In this document: positions 22,673 through 34,500 of the stretch, in pieces
How positions within the stretch are numbered: position 1 is the first letter of the stretch
Layout: every line of letters begins with the position of its first letter
Assembly: GCA_947247005.1 (NCBI GenBank)
Contig: OX365950.1
Location: 49,514,761 to 49,578,760, forward strand
Reading direction: 5' to 3'
DNA from: Spisula solida
Taxonomy: Eukaryota; Mollusca; Bivalvia; Venerida; Mactridae
DNA: 64,000 nucleotides
The notes under the pieces: model-generated
What the model was told of the DNA's origin: nothing
Databases searched by the model: none
What the model saw: the letters and a program-made list of their open reading frames with translations, nothing else
Made by a program: the position numbers and the translations under genes

Positions 22673-22929
22673 TACTAACAAGACGTGATGATATGTCAGA
22701 CAAGTGCCGTCAGTGTGGTTTAATTTAATAATTAGGTCATACCAGCGGCGCGTTGAATACTAGAAGTGCACCACTTCAAAATATACATATGCCTTATCTC
22801 TTTATTTAAACATACATATGGGAGACAATATACGGACACTTCGATTGTGCCAATCATGGTGTTGATGTATTCTTTTGTAGCATTTATGACTACAGCTTTT
22901 GTGTTGCAAAGTGTTTTCTTAGCAGCTGC

Positions 22930-24109
22930 TGAGAGAGGTGTCGATGAAGTGCTTAATGTAAAGACTGAGAGAGGTGTCGATGAAGTGCTTAATGCAGCGA
23001 CTGAGAGAGGTGTCGATGAGGTGCTTAATGCAGCGACTGAGAGAGGTGTCGATGAGGTGCTTAATGCAGCGACTGAGAGAGGTGTCGATGAGGTGCTTAA
23101 TGCAGCGACTGAGAGAGGTGTCGATGAAGTGCTTAATGCAGCGACTGAGAGAGGTGTCGATGAGGTGCTTAATGCAGCGACTGAGAGAGGTGTCGATGAG
23201 GTGCTTAATGCAGCGACTGAGAGAGGTGTCGATGAAGTGCTTAATGCAGCGACTGAGAGAGGTGTCGATGAAGTGCTTAATGCAGCGACTGAGAGAGGTG
23301 TCGATGAGGTGCTTAATGCAGCGACTGAGAGAGGTGTCGATGAGGTGCTTAATGCAGCGACTGAGAGAGGTGTCGATGAAGTGCTTAAAGCAGCGGCTGA
23401 GAGAGGTGTCGATGAAGTGCTTAATGTAAAGACTGAGAGAGGTGTCGATGAAGTGCTTAATGCAGCGACTGAGAGAGGTGTCGATGAAGTGCTTAATGCA
23501 GCGACTGAGAGAGGTGTCGATGAAGTGCTTAATGCAGCGACTGAGAGAGGTGTCGATGAAGTGCTTAATGCAGCGGCTGAGAGAGGTGTCGATGAAGTGC
23601 TTAATGTAAAGACTGAGAGAGGTGTCGATGAAGTGCTTAATGCAGCGGCTGAGAGAGGTGTCGATGAAGTGCTTAATGCAGCGGCTGAGAGAGGTGTCGA
23701 TGAAGTGCTTAATGCAGCGGCTGAGAGAGGTGTCGATGAAGTGCTTAATGCAGCGGCTGAGAGAGGTGTCGATGAAGTGCTTAATGCAGCGGCTGAGAGA
23801 GGTGTCGATGAAGTGCTTAATGCAGCGGCTGAGAGAGGTGTCGATGAAGTGCTTAATGTAAAGACTGAGAGAGGTGTCGATGAAGTGCTTAATGCAGCGA
23901 CTGAGAGAGGTGTCGATGAAGTGCTTAATGTAAAGACTGAGAGAGGTGTCGATGAAGTGCTTAATGCAGTGACTGAGTGAGGTGTCGATGAAGTGCTTAA
24001 TGCAGCGGCTGAGAGAGGTGTCGATGAAGTGCTTAATGCAGCGGCTGAGAGAGGTGTCGATAAAGTGCTTAATGCAGCGACTGAGAATGGTGTCGAAAAC
24101 GTGCTTAAT
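22930..24109 (+). repeat. 36-bp coding minisatellite (12-residue repeats)
   Basis: About 33 copies of a 36-base unit, GAGAGAGGTGTCGATGAAGT followed by GCTTAATGCAGCGACT. Variants alter the end of the repeat: AAT, AAA, VKT, AVT. Pairs of VKT-bearing units recur, suggesting block duplications. The complement is open for over 500 codons, an effect of the period. Confidence 0.93.
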
Positions 24110-24530
24110 GTTTTACTACAGAGTATCGAGTCAATTGAAGGACGAGAAGCAGCAAAAGACGCTAAAATGGCTGAAATGGAATATGAAATATCATACTTAA
24201 GATTAAAAATGGAAGAAATGGAGTTGAAGTTTAAACAGAAAGAAGAAATGATGCTGCATGAGATCAATGACCTAAAGAAGACATTGGAACAATCAGATAT
24301 TTACGCTAAAGCTCAGCAACCAGATGACATTGATGAAATAGACCAGCCATCAGTACCAAAGACATTCAAGAGTCGGAGAAACAGCTACAGAATCAGTAAG
24401 TTTGTATTTATATTTTATATTAAGCGCACATGGGAAAATGTACAAATGGAAGCGGGTTATCAATACAGATTATATATCTATGAGGGTATGTTACTGATGC
24501 TAATAAATCACGCACGATGTTAAGCCTTGG

Positions 24531-24655
24531 TCCCACTGAGGAATTCCTTATCAGCGATGAGGAATAACTTATCGTTTACCTGATGGTTTTCGATGTTTTA
24601 GCAGAACCTGTCACCGAAGCTCCTAATTGTCGCAGGGGCAGTGGGACCGACTTAT
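24531..24655. mobile_element. Harbinger-like MITE, copy 3 (diverged)
   Basis: Starts AGCCTTGGTCCCACTGAG and ends in the inverse of AGTCGGTCCCACTG. It is shorter than copies 1 and 2 and its target duplication is unclear. Related CCCGATGT/CGGGAGT-rich sequence continues to about 25000, so a larger relative may be present. Confidence 0.5.
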
Positions 24656-25883
24656 AAATTCTGGAACACATTAGGACTTCTCCCGATGTCTCTCGGTACC
24701 CCTTAATCATTCCCGATAAATATTAACGAATATTCGGTCATAAATCCCAAGAATGTGTCACCGAATTATCGCCGAATGTTCGCAAAATACCCAAATATTC
24801 CCGAACTTCGGGGATGCCTCCACGGGAAAGTCCCGAAATGAAATCGCAAGTACATCGGGCAAAATTCAAGACATCGGGGAACATCCTTATTTCAATCGAC
24901 AGTACATGCCCGAGTCAGTTGGACCGATGCGTAAAGGCGGGAAAACATCGGGAGTTCTCCCGATCCGTCCGAAGCTTCCCCTAGATCTACACGAGAAAAA
25001 TATTTCGTTATGACGCCGGATACCCTTTAAATTGGTGCGTCCACGAACCTTTTGAAATTACCTCGTATTACAAAATAACACGTGACAGACCAAATGTCAG
25101 CCATTTTAATATAATATATAAAAATCATGCCCCGTTTCCACGAAATAAAAACTACCTCTACAAATTAGTTCCTCGTCTTACCAAAATACCGATATATGTT
25201 TTCCAAAATGAGCAGATCCAGGATCCACCTCTAGTTTGAAAAACTCCCTGTTTCACACTGTCCTTGTTGTTTTACCTCGAATAAATGTCAAGGCAAAATT
25301 CATAATGCCAATGGATGATCTATACTTATGTAAATATAGATTCATCGTACATGGTAACATTATGTATTCTTTCAGACCAAGTAGTCCACGAAACCAAGGT
25401 CGCATTCTATGCCACATACAACGACCACAGCATACACCAACTGAGACGCAACCAAGTTCTCCTTTTCCACTAACCTATAACTAACATTGGCAACGCTTTC
25501 GATAATAACACTGGAACATTTGTTGCTCCGGTGGCTGGAACGTACGTGTTCCACTCTATGCTTATGGCAACATTTGCTAACTACAACTACTATATGCGGG
25601 CTCACCTTGATGTAGACGGTAACAAATATACATACCTGGATGTAACGGGATACGACCATTCCTCGCAGATGTTAATAATCATTGACCTACATGTAGGGCA
25701 GAAAGTAACCCTGCGAAATGATTTTGTAAGCATATTAGTTAGCCAATATTGCACGTTTTCCGGGTTTTTGTTGTATCCACATTTCCCATCCGTTACAATA
25801 ATTGGTTAATTAAAATACAGTCATATGAACTACCGATTTCGCCTTTTTTTATAATGTTGAGTCGTGACACCAAATACCCATGT

Positions 25884-26596
25884 GCATTGAGCGGCTTTGA
25901 AAACGCAACACTAATGAAAATCAAGATTTTTTTTTTATTTATTAATATTTCTCAACGAAATTGTGTGTGCGTGTTATTGGCAACCCATGCATTGATTGGA
26001 TGGTGCAATTATTTTTATGTAAGGTCGATTTGAATAGTCAACCAATCGACAAATTCGAAAAACACAAAATAATTTACCACTCCTTAACATAGTGGTCTTG
26101 AAATTTCACAAACGCTTGATAGCAATGTTTCAGGTTTACCGAAAAATACAACTAAATTTACAATCAAGGGGAAGTAATGCTAGATAGAGATAGAGTTAAT
26201 TAAATTCAATTTTTCTAAATCTAAATTGAAATTATTTTCATCTGTGTTTTACTTTACTTCTGTCTCCATGATAAGCCAGGACACTTGTTCACGAACTTTA
26301 TACGAAGAATAAGTACACATCGGCATTAACAATCTGAAAAACACAGAAGGACATAGGGCATCAAATTTGCTTTTGTTTAAGACATCATTGTTTTATTGTG
26401 GTTGTAAAGGGTTTTATCAGAGTGTCATGGAATGAAATTGATTGTTAAGCCATATATCTTAGCTACAAATGCTTAAAAGTTCAGCAAAATGTAATGCAAA
26501 ACAGCCGAGTTATGGGTAAATACAAATGTACATACATGCATACATATAAGCTACACGTAAGTGTTTAAGTGTTGCGTTTTCAAAGCCGATCAGTGT
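25884..26596. mobile_element. Non-autonomous DNA element, about 710 bp
   Basis: Inverted ends share CGGCTTTGAAAACGCAACAC (25892-25911 and the complement at 26570-26589). The inside is AT-rich without a transposase. Located just after the C1q pseudogene. Superfamily not determined. Confidence 0.55.
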
Positions 26597-28394
26597 ATTA
26601 CATAAATTCTTAGATACAATATGAATTATTCAAGCATTGTCATAATCATTCAAAGTAACCTTCCCGGTGGTCAATAATCGACTTTCATCCTTTCGGCAGA
26701 TCTTCTATTCCCGTTGCTAGGCAACTACGCACATACACCCTAAACTGATCACACATGGTCTATTCAACCTTATGTAAATGAGCATGTCGAATTCCCAGGT
26801 AATTGTCTCGTTTTCGACAGGTAATATCGTATCTGGGAATCATCTATCGCTATAAGTTTGGTTAAAAAGTTGTTTCCGTTTACATTAGGGCACGAGGCAC
26901 GTTGCCAACGAGTTTGGTCTGTTTTAGCGTCAAAAGATGAGGTACCCAAGGAGCTGAAACCTAGTACATGTGCAGCCTTTTCCGCAAATTCAAACAAATA
27001 TGGACAAAAATACTGTCAATCTCTTCGCATGTTAATATCTGTCTGGTTTCAAACGTTTTGTCGTTGATTCATTATGAAATAGGTCAATTGCACAGATATT
27101 CCGATCAGCGCGCGCATGGTTTGTCTGTCTCGAACATTTATTGATGTTATGTTCACATTTATATACATATATAATTATGATTCCATAATATTCCAAACTC
27201 AAACAAGTATCACAGAACTATCAATGTTTACATAATCGTCTAATTTAGTTTCAGCAACATGGTTTGTCTGTCTCGAACATTTATTGATGTTTTGTTCATA
27301 TTTATATACATATGATTCCATAATATTTCAAACTCAAAATTTGTCACGGAACTATCAATTTTTACATAAATAAATATTTGCCATTTTGTGCTATATTTTT
27401 ATGTTTATATAGATTTATATAATGATAATTTATATTCTATTAGGATATTTTATTTTATTCATATTGTCTTTCTAGCAGAATTTGAATTTTTATAGATATA
27501 AATTCTTAGTATTCCAAACTTATATTGAGTATAATTTATCTTTTAAATAATATGAAATTTTAAGACTGTATACCTTGTTTCTGAACTGTATTTTTGTAAT
27601 TATATCTTCAGGAATTTTAGAATATGTTCACATTTTTATGTTACATTGACTTCATAATTTGTTATATTGTACTTATTGTTTGTCGGACAAAAGCTATACA
27701 TAGCTTATGTTATTTAACTTATTTTGTTTGTACCAAATTTCCGACAATAAATACATTTTGACTTGCTAGTATTCTTTAACTGTAATTCTGCCGTTCGTAT
27801 ATTCATTTAACAGTCTCGAAACTTTGGAGTATAAAATAGGACATTTGACACAAGCATCCGGTAAGGCAATCAAAAATCCCTAGCTCTTATGCTGCGGGAG
27901 CACTCGATTTATATGTTAATTACGTTATTCTTGCGACTTTACCGCGTCAATGATGTTTTGAGTGACGTCGATTGAATGCATGCGCTGATGACGCCATCGA
28001 CGTTAAATGTTCTTAAACTACTCCATCAAAAGGGAATTGTCCTACATGCAAAGGTTCGTTAGATTATATCAAACAATGGCTTCAGTCGAAAAAGTTTTAG
28101 AGAGAGTTAAAAACTGATTTAAATTTCTAAATAAAGCAAATAGTCATACTTTATAAATGTATCCTACATTCGATCAATACGTCTTTACTGTCCGATATCC
28201 TTGACACAAGCTTCTATGTTGTTTCATACTAATTGGAAACCCTCCAATTTGCATGTGAACACTGAACTTATTTATATTTTACTACATTGTGCAACAGGGG
28301 TGATTTAGCTGATATTATAAGAATCGCATTCACCCTATACGTACTTACGTAAGAAACACCCACAAAGTACATATACATAACACAAATACAGTAT
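26597..28394. other. Intergenic AT-rich sequence with a tandem duplication
   Basis: No gene recognised. A block of about 140 bases is duplicated in tandem (27114-27245 and 27257-27370), each starting with CATGGTTTGTCTGTCTCGAA. Confidence 0.5.
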
Positions 28395-28400
28395 TTTATT
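28395..28400 (-). terminator. Candidate polyadenylation signal of the CUB-receptor gene
   Basis: AATAAA on the minus strand, about 150 bases past the stop codon at 28552-28554. Confidence 0.45.
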
Positions 28401-28551
28401 CAAATAGTATCAAAGACATATACACAATAAATATATTTACAGACATCATTAACAAATATTACTTTCTGATTCATCCAAAATACTGGAAAACGTGACTTTT
28501 TCTGAGCAATAAAATAATAACAATGCTTGAATCTTCTGAGTTCTGCAAGAT

Positions 28552-31500
28552 TTAGAAAGCTGTAATCATTGTCATGAATAAAGCTAATGTCAACATCGTA
28601 GTTATCACCATAAATACAACAAAACAAATAAAGTCAGAACTTGACACGACATCAGACCAAGTTATTTCATCTTCGTCCTCTTCTACTGTTGTTACTGTAC
28701 TTACACTCTCATTGTCCTGAACAGATTTCACACTAGTGCTATCATTGTCCTCATGTGCATCTTCCACATCGTAGTCATTATTTAAAGTGTCAGTGTTATC
28801 TACACCATTTAAAAGACGCTGAGTATCTAACTGATTGCCCATAAGACCAATTCCAATTCGTTGACTCATTCGAGATACTGGTTGTTGGTTTACATCATTA
28901 CATCTGGATAGAGAGCGGCTGAATGGTCTTTTGTCGGGACTAGTAGAATAGTTTGAAGACAAACCCATCTGTCGACTAATTGGTCTCTGATCTTTAAACG
29001 TTATAGCACCACTGAGTGGCCTGGAATTTTGATCGACTGTATGATAATTAGTTGAAGTAAAACTTAGTTGTCGACTGTTCGGTATCTGATCATCAAGAGT
29101 TATAGAAGTACTGGGGGGTCTTGAACTGGATGGTCTTTTATCAGGAATAACAGGATCGACTACATGGGAATCGTTTGATGGCATAGGCTGTTGATGACTT
29201 ACTGGTGTTTGATCTTCAAACATTAAAGCACTACTGGCTGGTCTGGAGCTGTGACCAACTAGTGGTTGTTGATTTACAGACGATTGATCATCATCACGTC
29301 TGGAAAGGGAACGGCTTAATGACCTTTTATCAGAAATTTCCTGGTCGACTTCATGAGAATTGTTTGAAGTAAAACTTGGCTGGCGACTAATCGGTATCTG
29401 ATCTTCCACCGTTAAAGCATTATTAGGTGGTCTGGAACAGTCACCAACTAATGGTTGTTCGTTTACAGACAATTGACCATCATCACCTCTGGATAACGAA
29501 CGGCTTAATGGCCTTTTGTCAGGAGAATTGTTTGAAGACAAACATGATTGTCGACTTGTTGGTCTCTGATCCGCGAACGTTATACCACTACTGAGTGGCC
29601 TGGAACTCTGATCAACTCGTGGTTGTTGGTTTTCAGACGATTGACCATCTTTCGATAGCGAACGACTTAAAGGCCTTTTATCAGTGCTGCCCTGAATGAC
29701 GTCATGAGAATTGTTTGAAGACAAACGTGACTGGCGACTTATTGGTCTCTGGTCTGTAAACGTAATGCCACTACTTATAGGCCTGAAACTCGCTTCAGAT
29801 TGCATTGTTCCGATGGTGTTTGGCTCTGCGGTGTTTGATCGGCTAGAAATTGCAGAAGACGGTCGCTTCATTCTATATTCAACGGCCTCTGATGTTTGTT
29901 TGATAGACACACTTTCCACGAGAGATCCTGGTCCAGTGTTGTCACCTTCTAAAACAGCTTCGTTAAGATTATTGTCGTCTTCATTTTTCCGAAGTGAACT
30001 TTGACTAGACTGTGTCAATTGTTTGTCAACTGCAATTCCGCTATTTGAACTGATACCATTGGCTTCCATTTCATACCGGTCTGTATTTGTTTCACCTGTT
30101 AAGTGTTTCTGTGGCTCGAGTGAACCGATATCTTCGGATTTAGCATCATCGGAAACATTGTTAGGCGTTTGCTTATCACCAAATGTGCCATTTGTTTCAA
30201 AATCCCCTGTAGGTTCACGCGATTGTGGTAACTGGTATTTGTGACTCTGAATGCTGACCGTCGACTGTGTCCTTTCAACTGCAGATGGAGACACACCATT
30301 TGTATTGTCGTTATTGGGTACATTTGCGTTAGTTTCGTTCGCTTGATTTGATGTATGTTGAGACTCTTTATCCTGCAGAGCTTCAGTACTACGTTGAACT
30401 CGTGTCTGGTCTATATCCGCATTTTCTGCTACATCTACGTCTACCTCTTTAGAGTTATGTACTGTAATAGATCGTTCAATTGCTGTTGGTGTAAGGATGT
30501 CATCTGCGCAACCTCTGAATGAAACTGTTCTAGTGTGAGTTTTGCTAGTTGGCCTAGATGGACGATTGTCTTCCTTCACAGATTCCACTTGCATTATATT
30601 TGACTCCGGTAACTGATCGTCATCGGTATCAGCTGAATCAGTGTCTGTGTCGTCCTCAGACGTATCCTTATGAGAATTTGAACTTCTTGAATCATCGTCA
30701 TCTTGTTTGTCTAACGATTGAGTGGCACCAAGCTTAAAAACCGGCTGTGTTGGTTGACGCACATCGGCATATTCCATAAACAAAGTAGTATCTCTGTCAA
30801 ACATCCGATTGTTTGGTTTATCGTTGCCTAACAGACCTTCAGGTGTTTTCTCGCCAGATAAACTTATTTCATCATCGACAAATGCAACAGATCGCTTTTT
30901 CTTTAGTTTGCCTTTACCAAACGAATGATCGCTATCATCAGCATCATCATCATCAATATCACCGAGAAGCTTTTCTTTGTCAGATTCATTTACAGTGCTG
31001 TCGCTAATACTTTTAGTGTCTTCAGTCTTTTCCGATCGGCATAATTTGAAACTACGCAGCCTTTTTATTGCTCTGACAGTTTTTGCAAGATATGAATATC
31101 TTGGATATCTCCATTCTTTGAGCGTAAGTGTCAATGCTTTTACTTGTAACACACATATGATTAAACCGATCGCACTCAGCACTGTTAGTATCAGAAGGTA
31201 CGCCGCGTACAAAGATATGGAATCTGAATTTTCGGGCATTGATGAATTCGTGATTATTAAGAGAACGACGAAGGATAGGAAAATTGTTATGCTAAATCCT
31301 GTCTTCTCGCCTGATTCCGTTGGAACAACAAATGTAAACACGTTCAGGTAAGCTAACATGACAATCGGGAGCGTCATATAGTAAGACACGTATTGCGGAT
31401 TCCGTTCAAGAGTTAGGAAAAATTCCACAATTTTGTGATTGTTTTTGTCTTCCTGTGCGGTTCTATGAGAAATCAGTCGCCATTCTGCATGATCCTGAAA

Positions 31501-31575
31501 GCTTGGATGAATCTGTAAACCAAGTGCTCCAAGTTCTGTTACTACCTCATTGTCGTCTGTTCCCCACGTGCCAAA
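28552..31575 (-). other. Exon 16: membrane domain and giant cytoplasmic loop
   Basis: 1007 codons. M1 YYMTLPIVMLAYLNVFTFVV, M2 EKTGFSITIFLSFVVLLI, M3 and M4 FICFVVFMVITTMLTLALFM are readable. The loop between M3 and M4 is about 837 residues, against roughly 100-250 in usual nicotinic subunits. It has Asp-rich runs (IDDDDADDSD, DTDTDSADTDDD) and a Ser/Arg/Pro repeat region, and looks disordered. Confidence 0.9.
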
Positions 31576-34500
31576 CTGTAATAGAGAATACATGTATAGT
31601 ATAACCTCACCAGAGAGGCCCTCTATAGAGCAACAACCTCTCTATAACACCTTCAAAATTTCCCTAAGCCTATATTGACAATAAGTTTGACCTCTGTAGA
31701 GTTACAACCTCTAAACAAAGGCCAATATTTACAGCTCCCAAAAGGTGTTGCTCTACAGAGGTTGCACTGTATATTAAAGCTATCGGTTGTATTTCATCTA
31801 TGTATGTGCTCAGTACATTTAAAAACGCACACTACCCTTTTCTCTGAGTTGTTTGACTACCATAAGATTACTTCAGATGCACTTAACTCACCACTATGTT
31901 ACATTTGTACAACATGTATGCTTTATATTATTAACATGTGAAGGTATTTGCATATAATTTGTGTCAGAATACAAAAGAATGCTTTGCAAACAGTGTGTAT
32001 TGCAGCAACTGTTGCGTTTTAAAATATACTGAGTATACAATGTGTTTGTTGCTTATATAATGGACAGAAATATGTTATCAATGCCTATTACGACAGCGTA
32101 TTTGGTACTTCTAATTATATTACATCGAACAGAAGTTCTGCTCGACTATGATGATATCATAATGTTATTCAGAATTACCTACAACTGAGATGGTTTCAGT
32201 ACATGGAAGTACGACGCTAGTCTGGTTCCCGATCTTTACAATCTTCGCAGTAAAGCTTATGTAATGTAAGATTTTGGAACGGGAACCAGAATAAGAAGTA
32301 CACTTGCTAGGATTTTTTGATGAGAAAATTCATTTCCATTTATTATAACTAAACTGTTCCACAAATATTTACCTTTAATACACACGTTTGTCTATCATAC
32401 GGATAATGTGTTAGGTCCACTTTACATACTGACTCCATGATCTGGTAGGGTTTCCATAGACAACTGCCGTCGTAATCAACATCTATAAACATGAACGACG
32501 AACCCATCGCAGTTATCTTCGAGAATCCATTCATTAAAGCTATGTCTGGTTTCCACAAGTCGTTCTGTGGGAGCAGCATCTTCACTATACCCTGACGTTT
32601 TGTGGGGTCCCACGACATACTCTCATCATGCCATGTTACCTCAAACTGTCCGGTCGTTGTCAACTTCTGCTCAACCTACAAACATTTTTAAACAGTATAG
32701 TAGATCTGAGTATAAAATATTTTTTCATTAAGCCTTTTTTAACTATGTTTATATTAGTTGTTGTATGTGTGTGTCCTTTCGCAGGCTTGAAGTCAAGCAC
32801 CAGGCTACTTAGTTTATTTCAAAATAACATGTACTGTTTCTGCTGAGTTTTGCGTTGTGTATTGTCCTTCTTTTGCATGGCTGGCCTTGTGATTGGTTGT
32901 TGAATATTTTCGTCATGCATGTACAACGTAGCAACGTCATGATTATTGTCTACTGCTTCCAAGCATCATTCAAGTGTTATATATATACAGAAGGTTGTGC
33001 AGTGGCCATGTTTAGCAAGTTTATATACAGTTGTAACAACAAACACCGATACCAGTTCCTGTAACGTCTTATCCTTTGCGGCTAAACATGGCCGCTGCAC
33101 AACCTTCTTTCTGATTAGGGTACACTCAGATAATTTAAAACCATGTATAAAATGTTAAATAATGTGTAGTGTTATAACTCAATTTTTGTTTCAATTGATT
33201 TATGAGACAATCTGGCTGATAATAATTCGGTTATTGAAATTAACATTACATGCATGCTACTGTAAAGTCAGTATTTTTTGTGGGTTGAATTTCGTTGATT
33301 TCAACCACGACCTTCATACTCCACGATTGGTCGACATCCCAATTACAGTACAGGATTTTAGTCTTCCATATTGTACAATCTACCAATTTAAGACCCCACA
33401 AAATCGCATTTTTTACAAAAGTTTCGCATTTTTTACAAAAATTAGCATATTTTACAAAAATCCACGAAATTTAATACCCACGAAAATATGTGATTTTAAA
33501 GCATGTTATTCCATATCTACCTCGTCTATACCGTTGATTCCGACAAGAAAGAAGTCCAGCGATGCAGTAATTGCTATACTTATATTCTTAACAGGAAAGT
33601 TCTCACTGGAATAGTTGACCAATACATCTTTAATTGCATTTACAACTGCTTCAACGGGTGGTCCGTTAGTGGTGGTTCGTGGAGATGTAGGTGGTGGTGT
33701 TAATATGTTTTCCTCTGTTCAAAATAAAATAAGATATTTAACAAGCCTTTGAACGTGCGATCGCATGAAAAAGGCGCTATATAAATCTGGTATATTTATT
33801 TTTTATTTATTTATATGGAGTGTCTAGATACAACACGAAGGAACAGAATATGCTTTCCTCTGTCCAAAATATAATAACACATTTAACGAGACAATATATA
33901 GAGTGTCAAGGTGCAAAACAAAGGAACAGAATATGTTTTCCTCTGTTCATTGTATAATATCACATTTAACGAGACAATATATGGGCTATCAAGATGCAAC
34001 AAGCAGGTACAGAATATGTTTTCCTCTGTCCAAAATATAATAACATATTTAACAAGACAATATATGGGATGTTAAGGTGCAACACAAAGGAACAGAATAT
34101 GTTTTCCTCTGTTCAAAGTATAATAACATATTTAACGAGACAACATATGGGGTGTCAAAATGTAACAGGAAGGAACAGAATATGTTTTCCTCTGTTCAAA
34201 GTATAGTCGCGTATTTAATGAGACAACATATGGGCCGTCAAGATGCAAGTATTGGCACCAATACATAAAGGAAATGAATAAACATAAACATGTACAAACA
34301 AAATCGTACAGTTTGCTACAGAAACAACTATGAAGTAATCGCAAGTTATATCCATATTCTAGTATATTTGTCAAACTGGTTGTGCTGTCCTTGAAGATTG
34401 TCTGCCCTTAGTATTAGTAATAATCAGTATTGCGTAGTAGCTTACTCACCAGCATAGTAATCTAACAGAAAGCCACCATAATTAAAAGAGTTGTCGGAGT

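Larger units (their letters stand above)
22856..25809 (+). pseudogene. Secreted C1q-domain protein with two internal stops
   Basis: Two exons, 22856-24395 and 25376-25809, joined at a GT/AG intron in phase 1. Exon 1 encodes a signal peptide (MVLMYSFVAFMTTAFVLQS), about 33 copies of a 12-residue repeat (ERGVDEVLNAAT type), and a charged coiled coil (MEEMELKFKQKEEMM). Exon 2 encodes a whole C1q domain, from VAFYATYNDHS through NIGNAFDNNTGTFVAPVAGTY to FSGFLLY. C1q-domain proteins act as secreted trimeric lectin-like recognition molecules in bivalve immunity. Two stops lie in frame: TGA at 23978-23980, one base away from the AGA of neighbouring repeats, and TAA at 25471-25473 inside the C1q domain. 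The rest of the frame is intact, so it died recently or carries sequencing errors. The first intron also holds a Harbinger-like MITE. Confidence 0.85.

Noticed and set aside
22732..24267. 511-codon antisense frame (STSSTPLSVAAL type)
   Set aside because: Mirror of the 36-bp coding repeat. The sense strand has the signal peptide, coiled coil, splice site and C1q domain.
29711..31351. Plus-strand frames antisense to exon 16
   Set aside because: Shadows of the receptor coding exon; no domain or splice signals of their own.
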